Part shown: in pieces, positions 42,646 through 54,552 of the stretch
How the letters are laid out: every line of letters starts with the position of its first letter
Numbering within the stretch: the first letter of the stretch is position 1
NCBI GenBank assembly: GCA_003216075.1
Contig: QCJK01000007.1
Coordinates: 1 to 64,000, forward strand
DNA from: Prochlorococcus sp. AG-409-B05
Lineage (GTDB): Bacteria; Cyanobacteriota; Cyanobacteriia; PCC-6307; Cyanobiaceae
Length of the DNA: 64,000 nucleotides
Direction of reading: 5' to 3'
Position numbers and translations under genes: made by a program
The notes under the pieces: generated by a model
Told to the model about the DNA's origin: nothing
The model's input: only the letters and a program-made list of their open reading frames with translations
Database searches by the model: none

Positions 42646-43332
42646 ATGGAACAACCAAAAGCCTGCTTGTTTGACCTAGATGGTCTTTTACTAGACACAG
42701 AACCCTTACATGGAAAAGCTTGGTCTGAAACAGCCAGGAAATTTGGGATGAATCTTCAAAAAGAACAATTAATGATCCTTCAAGGTCGTCGAAGAGAAGA
42801 CTGCGCCAAACAAATATTGAGTTGGATAGGTAACTCAATGGAGATACAAGACTTTTTGTCTATTCATGACCCTATATCTAGGAGATTACTCAGCCATGCA
42901 AGACCAATGCAAGGAGCTAAATCCCTTGTGGAATGGTGCTATAAAAATAAGCTTCCCATGGCACTAGTCAGTAGTAGCACTTTTTCTTCGGTTTCCACAA
43001 AAAGTGCACCACACGAATGGTTGAAACTTATTCATACAAGAGTTCTTGGAGATGATCCAGACTTAAATGAAGGAAAGCCTGCACCAGATTGCTTTTTATT
43101 GGCCGCTAAAAAATTAGGCATTTCACCTCAATCATGCTGGGCACTAGAAGATTCTCACTCAGGGGCACTAGCTGCTTTAAGTGCAGGTTGTAAAGTTTGG
43201 ATACTTCAAAATAACAACAGCAACAACAATAAACGGAACAACAAAAAAACTGAATCAATATCTAACCCTAGGTATATAAAAAGCTTAGATGTTGTACTGG
43301 AAAATCTAAAAGTAAAATTTCAAACAACTTAA
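42646..43332 (+). CDS. HAD-family phosphatase, CbbY/phosphoglycolate phosphatase-like
   Basis: The 228-residue protein starts with the HAD nucleophile motif ACLFDLDGLLLDTEPLHGKA, has motif II in MALVSSSTFSS, the Lys in DLNEGKPAPDCFLLAAKKLG and motif IV in WALEDSHSGALAALSAGC. It belongs to the beta-phosphoglucomutase/CbbY-like group. The substrate is not predictable. The C-terminus carries an odd Asn-rich stretch (NNNSNNNKRNNKK). ATG at 42646 preferred over an upstream TTG. Confidence 0.9.
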   Translation: MEQPKACLFDLDGLLLDTEPLHGKAWSETARKFGMNLQKEQLMILQGRRREDCAKQILSWIGNSMEIQDFLSIHDPISRRLLSHARPMQGAKSLVEWCYKNKLPMALVSSSTFSSVSTKSAPHEWLKLIHTRVLGDDPDLNEGKPAPDCFLLAAKKLGISPQSCWALEDSHSGALAALSAGCKVWILQNNNSNNNKRNNKKTESISNPRYIKSLDVVLENLKVKFQTT

Positions 43333-43333
43333 T

Positions 43334-44305
43334 TTAATAAAGCCGACTTAAGACAAATTCAGGAAGTTCAATTAAAGCCCTTTTGTAAGGTGACTCTGGA
43401 AGCCATTGAATTGCTCTAATAGATTCATTTGCAAAGTTTTCTGCTAATTCACTGGATCTATTAATAGCTTGAGAATTACGAACGATCTCCAATGCTTGTT
43501 CAAGATCACCTTCATTAGTGAACTCTCTCTCAATTAACCCTTCTAATGCAGGAGTTTCCTCTAAAGCATATAAAGCTGGTGCAGTTAAATAACCACTTGC
43601 AAGATCATTAGCTGCAGGCTTACCCAATTGCTTTTCATTACCAGTGAAATCAAGAATGTCATCCACAACTTGGAAAGCAAGACCAAGTTGTCTTCCAAAG
43701 TGATACAACTTACCCAATTGATCATCATTCTGGCCGCTCAATACACCAGCAGCTTTTGCACTATTTGCAATCAATGATGCTGTTTTGCAATAACTTTTCT
43801 CTAAATAAGTTTCAAAAGATTGACCTGCGTCATAACGAAATAACCCCTGCTTTATCTCACCATCAGCAAGGTCCATTATTACCCTGCTCAACAATTTCAC
43901 AACTTCTAAGTTGTCAAGATTAGCCAAATGCCAACTGGCTTGTGCAAATAGAAAGTCTCCTGCAAGTACAGCAACACGGTGAGTAAAACGGCTATGTACT
44001 GTTTCAACACCCCTTCGGGTTTTCGCTTCATCAACAACATCATCATGAACTAGAGATGCTGTATGAATCATCTCGGTTATTTCTGCAAGTCTGCGATGCT
44101 TGGCAGACAAATCACAGTTCACTGACAAAGCCCTGGAGATCAAAAGAACAATCCCTGGTCTAAGTCTCTTACCTCCAGCACTAAAAAGATGCTCTGCTGC
44201 AGCCTGAAGTATTGGATGACCTGCACCAATAAGGCTACGAAGATCCGCGAGAAGGATCTCCAGATCCAACTCAACAGGCTGCAGCAGTTCGGTGACTGTG
44301 GCCAT
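43334..44305 (-). CDS. sds: Long-chain all-trans polyprenyl diphosphate synthase (solanesyl type)
   Basis: The start is moved to the ATG at 44305 (MATVTELLQPVE), giving 323 residues as usual. The first Asp-rich motif is in LVHDDVVDEAKTRRG (DDxxD) and the second in FQVVDDILDFTG (DDxxD). GGKRLRPGIVLL is the IPP-binding loop. In cyanobacteria this enzyme makes the C45 side chain of plastoquinone. It follows murI on the same strand with a 22-base spacer. Confidence 0.93.
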   Translation of the reverse strand: MATVTELLQPVELDLEILLADLRSLIGAGHPILQAAAEHLFSAGGKRLRPGIVLLISRALSVNCDLSAKHRRLAEITEMIHTASLVHDDVVDEAKTRRGVETVHSRFTHRVAVLAGDFLFAQASWHLANLDNLEVVKLLSRVIMDLADGEIKQGLFRYDAGQSFETYLEKSYCKTASLIANSAKAAGVLSGQNDDQLGKLYHFGRQLGLAFQVVDDILDFTGNEKQLGKPAANDLASGYLTAPALYALEETPALEGLIEREFTNEGDLEQALEIVRNSQAINRSSELAENFANESIRAIQWLPESPYKRALIELPEFVLSRLY

Positions 44306-44327
44306 GAAAACTCTCGTTAAAGTAATC

Positions 44328-45131
44328 CTAGAAGAAACACGCTTGTGATGTAAGAGATACCACCTCAATATCAGGGCATTCTCCCATTAAAGCTTTTGCA
44401 CGAGAAGCGAAGCCACTTGGATCTGATGTGACACAAATACGCGTATTAGAGAGCAAATCCCTAGTCATGACAGAGCATTTAGGAATTCCCAAAATCCCAT
44501 CCAATTGACTTGCCATTCCAATAGCTGGATCAACTAGACGCACATCTTCAGGAAGGATCTCACGCAATATTGTCTCCAAAAGTGGGTAATGGCTACACCC
44601 GTAAATTATTGATTCAACCTCTGCTTCCAATAAAGGTTTCAGATATTTAAGTGCACATATACGTAATTCATCACGGCATAGTTTTCCTCCCTCAATTAAA
44701 GGAACAAACTCAGGACAAGGCTGCTCAAAGACTTGCGTACCAGGTCTAAAGGATAAAATCATTTTCCGATAAGCATTTGAAGCTGTCGTAGCTGGAGTAG
44801 CTAAAACTCCAACACGATTCTCTTTAACCATTCTCCCCGCTGCTTCTATTAATCCAAACACTGGCACTCTTGAAACATTCTCAACAACATCTAAAGCTAA
44901 AGAGTTGGTGGTATTGCAAGCAATTAAAACTGCTGAAATATTTTGATCAGACAACCACTGAACTACTTCCTTTGCAATTTTTCGTATCTCCGAAGACTTC
45001 TTTTCTCCATAGGGAACTCTTGCGGTATCTGCCAAATAGACACAAGAAACAGGCCCATACCTAGCTAAAACTTGGCTAAGGACAGTGAATCCACCTAATC
45101 CACTATCGAATATGCCCAAGCAAGGCTTCAA
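44328..45131 (-). CDS. murI: Glutamate racemase
   Basis: The 267-residue enzyme has the paired catalytic Cys in LIACNTTNSLALDVV and IIYGCSHYPLLE, and the N-terminal GIFDSGLGGFTVLSQV loop. It makes D-glutamate for peptidoglycan. It overlaps the amidase gene upstream by four bases, so wall synthesis and wall cleavage genes are coupled here. Confidence 0.97.
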   Translation of the reverse strand: MKPCLGIFDSGLGGFTVLSQVLARYGPVSCVYLADTARVPYGEKKSSEIRKIAKEVVQWLSDQNISAVLIACNTTNSLALDVVENVSRVPVFGLIEAAGRMVKENRVGVLATPATTASNAYRKMILSFRPGTQVFEQPCPEFVPLIEGGKLCRDELRICALKYLKPLLEAEVESIIYGCSHYPLLETILREILPEDVRLVDPAIGMASQLDGILGIPKCSVMTRDLLSNTRICVTSDPSGFASRAKALMGECPDIEVVSLTSQACFF

Positions 45132-46225
45132 CGTACCTCCTTCAAATAATTGAGAATTCCTTTGGCAATTGCAATCGCAAGTTGTCTGCGATGGGCATTT
45201 GAAGCTAATCTCGGTGCATCCAAACTTCCTGTAACAAATCCTGTCTCAATCAAAGCAGCTGGCATGGTTGTTCGACGAATAACAAAAAAACGTCCTTGCC
45301 TAACTTTTCTATCAGGACTGCCTGGGGAAACCTTCAAAACCTGCTCTTGAATGTTTGTAGCGAGTCTCAACCCCCTATATCCAGTGAAATAAAAAGTCTC
45401 AATTCCATTAACATCTCTTTTAGTTGTAGTTCGAGAAGCATTTGCGTGAATGCTTATAAATGCATTCGCACCTAATCTATTTGCAATTGCGACCCTAGGA
45501 GGAAGATCCAGGTCCACTTCAGAAGTCCTGGTCAAATTCACTTTTACCCCCTTAGCTTCTAACAATTGAGCTACTTGAAGCGAAATATCTAATACTAAGT
45601 CTGTCTCGCGGATACCTCCAAGCCCTACAGCTCCTGAATCGGGACCTCCATGACCAGGGTCAATCACGACCCTAAATCTTCCTCTTGGAACTGAAGGCAG
45701 TCCAGAAATTTTCAATTTCCTTTTAACTGGCTGAATGCTTCTAGGAGAAGTCCTTCTTAGTGATGACGATAAGGTCAAATCTCCTTCAGCAATTCTCCGA
45801 AGTCCGCTGGTTGGTAAGCCAACGAAATTCAACCTCCACCGATCAGGAGAAGTCCCTACTAGTTTGAGGGCTGAAGGGTCCAAAGTAATGCTTGCATCAA
45901 ATTCAAAAACAAGTCTGGTAACACCATCTTTTGGTTTTCCTAAACGAACTTCTTTTACAGGGCCATTACCAAGCAGTGTGCGGGGGCGAATTAATTCTCC
46001 AGGAAAATCAATCCACACTCGAGGTCCCTTCCCTGGCAAAGGGCCTTGAAAAAAAGCTTTTAACTTTGCTCCTGTCGAAGTCCTCAACTGCAAAATACCG
46101 TTACTCTCAAGTGACCAAGCAGCTAAAGCACTTGCTGACTTAATGGGAAGCAAAAACAAAAAATATGTTGCCGGCAGAATGGCTGCCGTAAAAATGGCAA
46201 GGCGGCGTGATTGTGCCAAGCCCAT
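45128..46225 (-). CDS. N-acetylmuramoyl-L-alanine amidase with AMIN domain
   Basis: The 365-residue protein has a signal peptide (RLAIFTAAILPATYFLFLLP), an AMIN domain for wall targeting (about residues 35-150) and an Amidase_3 domain. The zinc ligands are in RVVIDPGHGGPDSGAV, GIRETDLVLD and AFISIHANAS, and the catalytic Glu in AALIETGFVTG. It cleaves the peptide from glycan in septal peptidoglycan, as AmiC does. It ends with an ATGA overlap into murI. Confidence 0.95.
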   Translation of the reverse strand: MGLAQSRRLAIFTAAILPATYFLFLLPIKSASALAAWSLESNGILQLRTSTGAKLKAFFQGPLPGKGPRVWIDFPGELIRPRTLLGNGPVKEVRLGKPKDGVTRLVFEFDASITLDPSALKLVGTSPDRWRLNFVGLPTSGLRRIAEGDLTLSSSLRRTSPRSIQPVKRKLKISGLPSVPRGRFRVVIDPGHGGPDSGAVGLGGIRETDLVLDISLQVAQLLEAKGVKVNLTRTSEVDLDLPPRVAIANRLGANAFISIHANASRTTTKRDVNGIETFYFTGYRGLRLATNIQEQVLKVSPGSPDRKVRQGRFFVIRRTTMPAALIETGFVTGSLDAPRLASNAHRRQLAIAIAKGILNYLKEVR

Positions 46226-46229
46226 CTAA

Positions 46230-47051
46230 TCAAAAAAGTGTTGATTTTCGATGCTTGAGACTTGGCATCTGCTCTCGAATTCTTCCAACGTGAGATGTAT
46301 CTACAGGGGCAATTGCAGCACCCTGAAGGACTCCAGCGTCAGAAAGAACTGTACCCCAAGGATCTATAACCATGGCATGTCCATGACTATGACGACGTCC
46401 ATAATGTAAACCTGTTTGAGCAGGAGCAACTACATAAGCAGTATTTTCAATGGCCCTTGCTTGAAGTAAAACTTGCCAATGATCCTTGCCTGTATAAGCA
46501 GTAAAGGCAGCTGGAATCATCAACAATTCAGCACCAGCATCAACCAAATGACGATAAAGCTCTGGGAAGCGTACGTCATAACAAATTGACAATCCAACTC
46601 GACAAAGGCCAGGAACCTGGACTACTGGAGGCAATTCACTACCAGGAGTAATCGTTGCAGACTCCCTATATGTATTCCCCTCAGGAAGATCAACATCAAA
46701 CAAATGAATCTTGTCGTACCTGGCAAGAAGTTGTCCATCTCGACCAACTAATTCGGATCGATTGAGCGTTCGTTGACCATCTCCTACAGGAACGGGGAAA
46801 CCTCCTCCTAAAAGAACAACCTGGTAACGCCTTGCCATCGTGACAAGAAAATTGCTGCACTCCTGAGCCAGTGAAGATGAAATCTCAAGTCTTTGCTCAT
46901 CATCCCCCATAAAAGCAAAATTTTCTGGCAACCCAATAAGTTCTGCGCCTCTTCTAGAGGCAAGCTCTATCTGTTCTTCGGCAGCAGAAAAATTCATCTC
47001 TGGCTTAGAGGTGCTTGTTAATTGCACAGCTGCAGCCAAGAAGTCGGTCAC
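46230..47051 (-). CDS. Carbon-nitrogen hydrolase (nitrilase superfamily, NIT2-like)
   Basis: The 273-residue protein starts at GTG and shows the Glu-Lys-Cys triad: GLPENFAFMGDD, LARYDKIHLFDVDLPEG and GLSICYDVRFPELYRH. The last two motifs point to the NIT1/NIT2 branch, which removes deaminated glutathione or omega-amides. It ends 4 bases upstream of the amidase start on the same strand. Confidence 0.92.
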   Translation of the reverse strand: MTDFLAAAVQLTSTSKPEMNFSAAEEQIELASRRGAELIGLPENFAFMGDDEQRLEISSSLAQECSNFLVTMARRYQVVLLGGGFPVPVGDGQRTLNRSELVGRDGQLLARYDKIHLFDVDLPEGNTYRESATITPGSELPPVVQVPGLCRVGLSICYDVRFPELYRHLVDAGAELLMIPAAFTAYTGKDHWQVLLQARAIENTAYVVAPAQTGLHYGRRHSHGHAMVIDPWGTVLSDAGVLQGAAIAPVDTSHVGRIREQMPSLKHRKSTLF

Positions 47052-47087
47052 AAATTTAAGTAGTACGCAGAAAAAGACTTTAAGAAA

Positions 47088-47819
47088 TCATCTTGCACAA
47101 AGCACCCCCGGCTCAACCTGAGTTGGCACGATATCCAAATGGTCAAGTTGTGAACAACAGCTGAAATCAAAATCATGATTGCCCAGACCAATTAATCTCT
47201 TCCCATGACTAGCAATTCGCAAACATCCCTCAAGATCATTTTTCCACTGATTCCATAAGGCAAGAGCGGCATTCAACTCGTCATTAACCACTTGAATCAT
47301 TGTGGGCGTTTTATCCAGTAAAAATGCTGCCAGTCCACCCGCCGCGAGAGAATCCTCTAAAGAATATGAGCCCTCCCAACCACTTCCAACAATCCAAAGT
47401 TCATTTGGCTGATCAACTAGCAACTTCTCCGCCACTGCTTTGCGATTAGGCAATGACGCAGTGTATAGAACCTTTGCCATTCGAACACAATCAAGCGAAC
47501 GAGTGCCATTTGTAGTGCTCATGAAAAGCCTTTTACCAGTGACAATTTGAGGAGAAACTGAAACTGGCGAGTTCCCTAAATCAAATCCATCCAAACGTTT
47601 CCCCCCACGCTCTCCCAGAAGAAGTCTTAATTGTTTAGGCCATGCCATCGCTTTTTTTTTCAATTGATCTAAATCAGAGAAGGTCTCAACTGCTTCCGCA
47701 CCGTTATTCAATGCGCAAGCAATGGTTGTAGTAGCTCTAAGTACATCAATCACAACAGCCGCTTCTGGTGTGATGTCCGTCGGCACATCATTCGCTACGT
47801 GAAAATAGGCAAGTTTCAT
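47088..47819 (-). CDS. comB: 2-phosphosulfolactate phosphatase
   Basis: The start is set at the ATG at 47819 ([11 protein letters not shown]), giving 243 residues. The ComB pattern is clear: [40 protein letters not shown] and [12 protein letters not shown]. The family removes phosphate from 2-phosphosulfolactate in the sulfolactate/coenzyme M branch; its role in cyanobacteria is not settled. Divergent from ubiD with a 63-base gap. Confidence 0.92.
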   Translation of the reverse strand: MKLAYFHVANDVPTDITPEAAVVIDVLRATTTIACALNNGAEAVETFSDLDQLKKKAMAWPKQLRLLLGERGGKRLDGFDLGNSPVSVSPQIVTGKRLFMSTTNGTRSLDCVRMAKVLYTASLPNRKAVAEKLLVDQPNELWIVGSGWEGSYSLEDSLAAGGLAAFLLDKTPTMIQVVNDELNAALALWNQWKNDLEGCLRIASHGKRLIGLGNHDFDFSCCSQLDHLDIVPTQVEPGVLCAR

Positions 47820-47882
47820 AGCTTCTATTTCTAGCAAAGTGCGTCACAGTAAGCATGTCGATTAGTAAGTCTTTTCAGCCTG

Positions 47883-49448
47883 ATGCCTCTAATTCGCAGT
47901 AGGCCCGCTTCACGTGACATAAGAGATTTTCTTGCTCTCCTTGAAAAACGAGGCCAGCTACGAAGGATAAGTGCACCAGTAAACCCAGACCTAGAACTCG
48001 CAGCTATAAGTGATCGAGTTCTAGCCTTAGGAGGACCAGCACTTTTATTCGAAAATGTTATCGGATCATCTATGCCGGTTGCAATAAACCTTTTAGGAAC
48101 ATTAGAAAGAGTTGTATGGAGCATGGGATTAGACAGAGTCGAAGAACTTGAAGATTTAGGCCATAAACTTTCATTACTTCAACAACCAAAACCACCTAAA
48201 AATCTTTCAGAAACTAAAGAATTTGCTGGTGTTCTTTGGGATCTTCTAAAAGCCAAACCTGACATAGATTTAACACCGCCTTGTCATCAAGTTATTTTAA
48301 ATGAAGAAGCTCTAAATATAGATGAGCTTCCTTTAATTCGTCCATGGCCAGGTGATGCTGCTGGCGTAATAACCTTAGGTTTAGTAATAACAAAAGATCC
48401 TGAAACTGGGATCCCAAATATTGGTGTTTACCGGTTACAACGCCAATCACCAAAAACAATGACTGTTCATTGGCTGAGTGTTCGTGGAGGTGCACTTCAT
48501 TTACGCAAAGCCGCAGCAATGGGAAAAAAACTGGAGATCGCAATTGCCATAGGAGTTCATCCTATTCTTGTAATGGCAGCCGCCACACCTATACCTGTTC
48601 AACTCAGTGAATGGCTCTTTGCAGGGTTATACGCAGGCGAAGGAGTACGCCTAACTCGCTGCAAAACAATTGATTTACAAGTACCCAGCCACAGCGAAAT
48701 TGTTTTAGAAGGAACTATTACACCAGGAGAAGAACTACCCGATGGACCTTTCGGGGACCATATGGGCTTCTATGGGGGGGTAGAAAAATCTCCTTTAATA
48801 CGGTTCAAATGTATAACCAAACGTCGAAAACCTATCTTCCTCGCAACATTTAGCGGACGTCCACCAAAGGAAGAAGCAATGTTAGCAATAGCACTAAATA
48901 GAATTTACACGCCTATTTTGAGGCAACAAATCCCAGAAATTGTTGATTTTTTCCTTCCAATGGAAGCTCTTAGTTACAAGCTTGCTGTTATATCAATCAA
49001 AAAAGTTTATCCAGGTCAAGCCAAAAGAGCAGCAATGGCTTTCTGGAGTGCATTGCCTCAATTCACATATACCAAATTCATTGTTGTTGTCGATTCAGCA
49101 ATCAACATCAGAGACCCCCGTCAACTTGTGTGGGTAATAGCAAGTCAAGTAGATCCCCAAAGAGACTTTTTTGTTTTACAAAATACTCCTTTTGACAGTC
49201 TTGATTTTGCCAGTGAGAACATTGGTTTGGGAGGCAGAGTCGCAATTGATGCAACAACCAAGGTTGGACCTGAAAAAAACCATGATTGGGGTGAACCACT
49301 GCAAAGGCCTAGTGCATTGCAGAAAAATATTGATCTCCGATGGGATGAACTTGGATTATCAGACCTAAAAAACCATGATCCAGATCCAAAACTTTTTGGA
49401 TACGTCATGGAGGAACTATTGCGTCAAACAAAAATCAAACAAAACTAA
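47883..49448 (+). CDS. ubiD: UbiD-family decarboxylase (polyprenyl-hydroxybenzoate type)
   Basis: The 521-residue protein fits Ubi[21 protein letters not shown], the prenyl-FMN/metal binding region [33 protein letters not shown] with the acidic catalytic residues, and a C-terminal [15 protein letters not shown]. It uses prenylated FMN, made by UbiX elsewhere, to decarboxylate hydroxybenzoate in plastoquinone synthesis. Length is normal. Confidence 0.93.
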   Translation: MPLIRSRPASRDIRDFLALLEKRGQLRRISAPVNPDLELAAISDRVLALGGPALLFENVIGSSMPVAINLLGTLERVVWSMGLDRVEELEDLGHKLSLLQQPKPPKNLSETKEFAGVLWDLLKAKPDIDLTPPCHQVILNEEALNIDELPLIRPWPGDAAGVITLGLVITKDPETGIPNIGVYRLQRQSPKTMTVHWLSVRGGALHLRKAAAMGKKLEIAIAIGVHPILVMAAATPIPVQLSEWLFAGLYAGEGVRLTRCKTIDLQVPSHSEIVLEGTITPGEELPDGPFGDHMGFYGGVEKSPLIRFKCITKRRKPIFLATFSGRPPKEEAMLAIALNRIYTPILRQQIPEIVDFFLPMEALSYKLAVISIKKVYPGQAKRAAMAFWSALPQFTYTKFIVVVDSAINIRDPRQLVWVIASQVDPQRDFFVLQNTPFDSLDFASENIGLGGRVAIDATTKVGPEKNHDWGEPLQRPSALQKNIDLRWDELGLSDLKNHDPDPKLFGYVMEELLRQTKIKQN

Positions 49449-49504
49449 AAAAGCAGGAGTTCACCCTACGCAATAAAATCTCTACATCTTTAAGGTCTCC
49501 CTCC

Positions 49505-50836
49505 TTGAGCGTTACCAGTAGTAACCCATCGGTGCGTGAGCTACATCCCAAAGATGGACTCCGTGGAACATTGAAAGTCCCTGGAGACAAATCAATTTCT
49601 CACAGAGCATTGCTATTTGGTGCAATCGCTGAAGGAAAGACCCAAATAGATGGGTTATTGCCTGCTGAAGATCCTGTCAGTACAGCTAACTGTCTAAGAG
49701 CGATGGGCGTAAGCATTAGTCCAATACTCAAAGGTCAAACTGTTGAAGTACAGGGAGTGGGCCTTGATGGACTTCAAGAGCCTAATGAAATCCTTAACTG
49801 TGGCAATTCAGGTACCACAATGAGATTGCTACTCGGCCTACTTGTTGGGAAAGAAGGAAGACACTTCGTACTTAGTGGGGACAAATCACTTTGTGGACGT
49901 CCTATGCAACGAGTAGGACAACCCCTGAAGGTCATGGGTGCACAAGTTCAAGGTAGATGTGATGGAAACCTGGCCCCACTTGCTGTTTACGGTCAAAAGC
50001 TTCATGGGGCAGTTATCGGGACGCCAGTAGCCAGTGCACAAATCAAATCAGCCATATTGCTTGCGGCCCTTACAGCAGAAGGTCCTACAACAGTTATTGA
50101 ACCAGCTCATTCACGTGACCATAGTGAAAGGATGCTTAAAGCATTTGGGGCAAATCTTGAAGTGGGAGGAGAAATGGGCCGACATATAACGATACGTCCA
50201 GGCTCAACATTAAAAGGTCAATCTGTTGTTGTTCCAGGGGACATTAGTTCTGCAGCCTTTTGGTTAATAGCTGGAGTCTTAATCCCTAATTCAGAAATCA
50301 CTATAGAAAATGTTGGGCTTAATCCAACTCGAACTGGAATTCTCGAGGTTATGGAACAAATGCAAGCAAATGTTCAAATCATCAATAAAAGAGACATCGC
50401 TGGAGAACCAGTTGGTGATCTTCGAGTAACTACTCATACAGGTCCATTAAAACCTTTCACTATCACTCATGAAATAATGCCTCGTCTAATAGATGAAGTT
50501 CCAATCCTCACAGTCGCTGCATGCTTCTGTCATGGAGAAAGTTATATATCAGGAGCTAGTGAACTCAGAGTCAAAGAGACAGATCGATTAGCAGTTATGA
50601 CAAGACAACTATCGTTGATGGGAGCAAAAATTGACGAAAAGCCTGATGGGTTGATTGTTCATGGAGTGACCAAACTCCATGGATCCAAACTTGATAGTGA
50701 AACCGATCACCGTGTAGCCATGAGTTTAGCGATAGCCTCACTTATGGCAAAAGGAAGCTCTACTCTTATCCAAAGTGAAGCTGCCGCTGTTTCTTATCCT
50801 GATTTTTGGAAGGATCTTGAAGACCTCCAACATTAA
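49505..50836 (+). CDS. aroA: 5-enolpyruvylshikimate-3-phosphate synthase
   Basis: The 443-residue enzyme starts at TTG with AAGG nine bases ahead. Signatures are [37 protein letters not shown] and [14 protein letters not shown]. It joins phosphoenolpyruvate to shikimate-3-phosphate in aromatic amino-acid and quinone synthesis. It overlaps the start region of the methyltransferase gene that follows. Confidence 0.97.
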   Translation: MSVTSSNPSVRELHPKDGLRGTLKVPGDKSISHRALLFGAIAEGKTQIDGLLPAEDPVSTANCLRAMGVSISPILKGQTVEVQGVGLDGLQEPNEILNCGNSGTTMRLLLGLLVGKEGRHFVLSGDKSLCGRPMQRVGQPLKVMGAQVQGRCDGNLAPLAVYGQKLHGAVIGTPVASAQIKSAILLAALTAEGPTTVIEPAHSRDHSERMLKAFGANLEVGGEMGRHITIRPGSTLKGQSVVVPGDISSAAFWLIAGVLIPNSEITIENVGLNPTRTGILEVMEQMQANVQIINKRDIAGEPVGDLRVTTHTGPLKPFTITHEIMPRLIDEVPILTVAACFCHGESYISGASELRVKETDRLAVMTRQLSLMGAKIDEKPDGLIVHGVTKLHGSKLDSETDHRVAMSLAIASLMAKGSSTLIQSEAAAVSYPDFWKDLEDLQH

Positions 50837-51755
50837 ACATAATTCCAAATCACATCCTCTTGGAGAATTGTCGATTTATTCGACTGATGATGGTAGCAAA
50901 AGTCTTCATAGCAATCACTTCAATGAGAATTTTCATGACTCTAATGGAGCCCTAAAAGAGGCCTATGAAAAATACGTAATACCAGCAGATCTTTATCGTT
51001 TTAAAAAAGGAGTAAAACTAAATGTTCTTGATGTCTGCATAGGCCTTGGATATAATACAGCTTGTTTAATTGAGGCCATAAAAAATAATTCTATAGAACT
51101 AAATTGGTGGGGATTAGAACTTGACAAAAGGCCTTTAAGTATAGCCTTGAACAACCAAACCTTTAAAGAAAATTGGTCCCCCTCAGTATTAACCATTCTT
51201 AAATCAATACGTGATTTTGAAGGTTGGGTACATCCCAGAAGCGCAGGACAAATACTTTGGGGCGATGCAAGACAACAACTGAATTTAATTCCAAACTCAA
51301 CAAAATTCGATCTCATTCTTCATGACGCATTTTCTCCTAAAAATTGTCCAGAACTTTGGAGTGAAGAATTCCTGAAGACTCTTACGTCTAAACTAACCTG
51401 TGGTGGACGCCTCATCACTTATTGCAGTGCTGCTGCGGTAAGAGCGACATTGAAAAGAGCTGGACTACAATTAAGATCCCTACTCCCCAATCAAGATTCA
51501 GGGAACAGTTGGAGTACAGGAACTCTCGCGATACTGTCCCCCAGTAAAGAAACTATCAATCCAAAAGGTCCTAATTGGCAACTTTTAACTCCTATGGAAG
51601 AAGAACATCTACTAACTCGTGCAGCAACCCCTTATAGAGACCTAAGTGGATTAGATGATGCCCAAGAGATCCTTGCCCGACGCAAACAAGAACAGCATGC
51701 AAGCAGCTTAGAAAAGACAAAAAACTGGCAAAGAAGGTGGCTAACAGCTGCTTAA
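50817..51755 (+). CDS. MnmC-like (DUF752) tRNA methyltransferase domain protein
   Basis: The product is about 312 residues from the TTG at 50817. The SAM loop [20 protein letters not shown] and the MnmC motif [20 protein letters not shown] are present. MnmC's methyltransferase part finishes mnm5 modification at tRNA position 34; this protein lacks the FAD-oxidase half. There is no ATG in the N-terminal region; a GTG at 50775 would overlap aroA by 62 bases. The start is therefore uncertain. Confidence 0.82.
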   Translation: MKTSNIKHNSKSHPLGELSIYSTDDGSKSLHSNHFNENFHDSNGALKEAYEKYVIPADLYRFKKGVKLNVLDVCIGLGYNTACLIEAIKNNSIELNWWGLELDKRPLSIALNNQTFKENWSPSVLTILKSIRDFEGWVHPRSAGQILWGDARQQLNLIPNSTKFDLILHDAFSPKNCPELWSEEFLKTLTSKLTCGGRLITYCSAAAVRATLKRAGLQLRSLLPNQDSGNSWSTGTLAILSPSKETINPKGPNWQLLTPMEEEHLLTRAATPYRDLSGLDDAQEILARRKQEQHASSLEKTKNWQRRWLTAA

Positions 51756-51794
51756 GCAAAAGCCAGCATATTTCTCATTCACCCCTCATCCTCA

Positions 51795-53156
51795 ATGCTT
51801 GCAATCGCTATATTGGCTGCTGGAAAGGGGACTCGCATGAAAAGCGACTTCCCAAAGGTTCTTCACCCTCTTTCAGGCAAAAGCTTAATCAAAAGAGTCA
51901 TAACTAACTGCAATAATTTAAATCCAGACCGATATCTAATCATCATTGGTCATCAGTCAGAACTGATAAAACAGCACCTAAAAGACCAAAAAGAATTGGA
52001 ATTTATACTACAACAACCTCAAAAAGGAACAGGGCATGCAGTCCAGCAATTACTTGAAGCACTGAAAGGTTTTAAAGGAGAATTAATAGTCCTGAATGGT
52101 GATGTTCCACTACTAAGAACTGAAACAATAGATCAACTCTTAAACAAGCATCGTTCTAGGCATGCTGATGTAACTTTTTTAACTACAAAATCTCCTACTC
52201 CAAAAGGTTATGGAAGAGTTTTTACGGACAAGAAAGACAAGGTCAAGGGGATCATAGAAGATTGTGACTGTAATGAAAAACAAAAACTCAATCAACTTGT
52301 AAATGCTGGCATCTACTGTTTTGACTGGCCAAAACTAGCTGAAATCCTCCCCAAGTTACAAAGCAAAAATATTCAAAAGGAAATATATATAACTGATACG
52401 GTAGCCATGTTGCCTAATGCACTTCACTTAAAAGTAGATAATCCTGATGAGGTTAGAGGTGTCAACGATCAGATTCAATTGGCAGAGTGCGAATCAATTA
52501 TACAAACACGCCTACGAAATTATTGGATGAATAAGGGGGTGACATTTGTTGATCCACCAAGCTGTACTCTCACAGAAGAATGCCACTTCGGAACAGAGGT
52601 AATAGTTGAACCACAAACCCATTTTCGAGGACAATGTCAGATTGGTAATAACTGTTTAATTGGCCCAGGAGTTCTTATCAGCAATTCAATCATTGGAAGT
52701 AACGTAAAAATAGTGCACTCAGTTATGACTGATGTAAAAGTAGGAAATAATGTTGATATAGGGCCCTTTGCACACTTACGTCCTCAAACTGATATTGCTG
52801 ATCAATGCAAAATCGGCAATTTTGTAGAAATCAAAAAAAGCAGGATCGATCAAGGGACTAAAATCAATCACTTAAGCTACATTGGAGATGCAAAGCTTGG
52901 GAGCAAGGTAAATATCGGAGCAGGAACAATCACTGCCAATTTTGACGGAAAAAATAAACATCAAACATTAATTGGTAATTCAACTAAAACTGGTGCGAAC
53001 TCAGTGCTAGTAGCTCCTATCAGCATAGGCTCTGAAGTAACAATAGGAGCTGGATCAACCATCACAAAAGATGTTCCAAGTGGCGCTTTGGGGTTATCTA
53101 GAGCAAAGCAAATAACCAAAGAAGGATGGTCACAAATTAAAAAATACAGTAGCTAA
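51795..53156 (+). CDS. glmU: Bifunctional GlmU: glucosamine-1-P acetyltransferase / GlcNAc-1-P uridyltransferase
   Basis: The 453-residue protein has the uridyltransferase start [20 protein letters not shown] and the [10 protein letters not shown] loop, then a left-handed beta-helix of hexapeptide repeats ([20 protein letters not shown] and others) with the acetyltransferase site in [20 protein letters not shown]. It makes UDP-GlcNAc for peptidoglycan and envelope glycans. It converges on murF with a four-base overlap. Confidence 0.97.
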   Translation: MLAIAILAAGKGTRMKSDFPKVLHPLSGKSLIKRVITNCNNLNPDRYLIIIGHQSELIKQHLKDQKELEFILQQPQKGTGHAVQQLLEALKGFKGELIVLNGDVPLLRTETIDQLLNKHRSRHADVTFLTTKSPTPKGYGRVFTDKKDKVKGIIEDCDCNEKQKLNQLVNAGIYCFDWPKLAEILPKLQSKNIQKEIYITDTVAMLPNALHLKVDNPDEVRGVNDQIQLAECESIIQTRLRNYWMNKGVTFVDPPSCTLTEECHFGTEVIVEPQTHFRGQCQIGNNCLIGPGVLISNSIIGSNVKIVHSVMTDVKVGNNVDIGPFAHLRPQTDIADQCKIGNFVEIKKSRIDQGTKINHLSYIGDAKLGSKVNIGAGTITANFDGKNKHQTLIGNSTKTGANSVLVAPISIGSEVTIGAGSTITKDVPSGALGLSRAKQITKEGWSQIKKYSS

Positions 53157-54550
53157 ATATCCCTTGGGAGAAGAGGTAATAGACGTTCAAGTTCAATTCC
53201 TCTACTTGCCTTGAGAAGTAATGAATCACCCGGTTCCAACCAGGATTTTAACGGTTCTATCGCTTGCTCAGGAGTAGTCACAATGGCTAAGCGTGACAAT
53301 GATTTAGCTGCCTTTTCCATCACAATGGCCTCTGGACCATCTGCAACTACAACCAATCCATCCAAGCCTAAATTCACAATATCTTCAGCAATTTTGCGAT
53401 GCAAATCTATACTGAAGTCACCTAATTCCAACATTTTACCAATTACTGCAAAATGACGACCAGGCCTTCTAACCAAAGACTCTAAAGCAGCTTGAACCGC
53501 CTCAGGTGATGAATTATAAGTCTCATCGTAAACAGTAAGTCGACCATACTTCAAGCATCTATGATGACCACTAGGGAGTTGAACACTCACCTTCTTTAGC
53601 AGATCAAATGGCACTCGTAGCTCTTTAGCTACTGCAAATGCCAACATTAAATTCAATGCATTATGCCTTCCATCTAGTGGAAGCTCAAATGTTTCACCTT
53701 CAAACGTTAGAAGATTTTTAGTTAAGTTAAGATGTCCGAGTAAATCAGCATTTGGGAGTTTATGCATATTTGAGTTCTCAAATAAATTATTAGACAATTC
53801 ATCTTGAAGTTTTACTCTGATAACCCGACCTTTCCAATTAACCTTAAGAGCTTCTTCTAAAAGTTGATCTCCTGCAGGAATCACAACAAATCCTGAAGGC
53901 TTTAAACATGCAGTAATCTCACATTTTGCTTTTGCGATTAATGCTCGACTACCTAAACGACCTAAGTGAGCACTCCCAATGTTAGTAATTACTGCTATAT
54001 CAGGTTTAGTACAACAAGAAAGGCACTTAATCTCTCCAAGCCCTCGCATTCCCATCTCAACAACAATTACAGAATGAGTTGAATTAGCCTTAAGCAAGGT
54101 CAAAGGAACACCAATTTCATTATTATTATTATCACTACTAGCTAAAACTGAACCCAAAGGTGTAAGAACTGAGCGAATTAATTCTCTAGTAGTAGTTTTA
54201 CCTGCCGATCCAGTTATGGCTACAACCGGAAGTTTTAAATGAAGGCGGTGCAATAAAGCAAGCTGTTGATAAGCTTTTAATGTATCTTCTACAATCCAAT
54301 GAAGAAGACCTTGAGGAACTTTAAATTTATTTTCACTTGAAACAATAGCAGCATGCGCCCCACGTTTAAACGCTTCATAAAGAAAATCATGTCCATCAAA
54401 ATTTGCTCCAACCAATGGAACAAAAAAGTTTCCCTTTTCAATATTTCGACTATCTGTACAAACAGGTCCAATTGGGAAATTTAATTCATATGATTCAAAG
54501 TCAATAGGCTCACCCCAGAGTTTCTTCAATTCAAAAAGTTTAAGTTCCAT
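53153..54550 (-). CDS. murF: UDP-MurNAc-tripeptide--D-alanyl-D-alanine ligase
   Basis: The 465-residue Mur ligase has the ATP loop [20 protein letters not shown], the metal site [15 protein letters not shown] and the C-terminal [20 protein letters not shown]. It adds D-Ala-D-Ala to the muramyl tripeptide in the cytoplasm. The gene shares its 3' end with glmU and follows the membrane protein gene at 54553 by two bases. Confidence 0.96.
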   Translation of the reverse strand: MELKLFELKKLWGEPIDFESYELNFPIGPVCTDSRNIEKGNFFVPLVGANFDGHDFLYEAFKRGAHAAIVSSENKFKVPQGLLHWIVEDTLKAYQQLALLHRLHLKLPVVAITGSAGKTTTRELIRSVLTPLGSVLASSDNNNNEIGVPLTLLKANSTHSVIVVEMGMRGLGEIKCLSCCTKPDIAVITNIGSAHLGRLGSRALIAKAKCEITACLKPSGFVVIPAGDQLLEEALKVNWKGRVIRVKLQDELSNNLFENSNMHKLPNADLLGHLNLTKNLLTFEGETFELPLDGRHNALNLMLAFAVAKELRVPFDLLKKVSVQLPSGHHRCLKYGRLTVYDETYNSSPEAVQAALESLVRRPGRHFAVIGKMLELGDFSIDLHRKIAEDIVNLGLDGLVVVADGPEAIVMEKAAKSLSRLAIVTTPEQAIEPLKSWLEPGDSLLLKASRGIELERLLPLLPRDI

Positions 54551-54552
54551 AT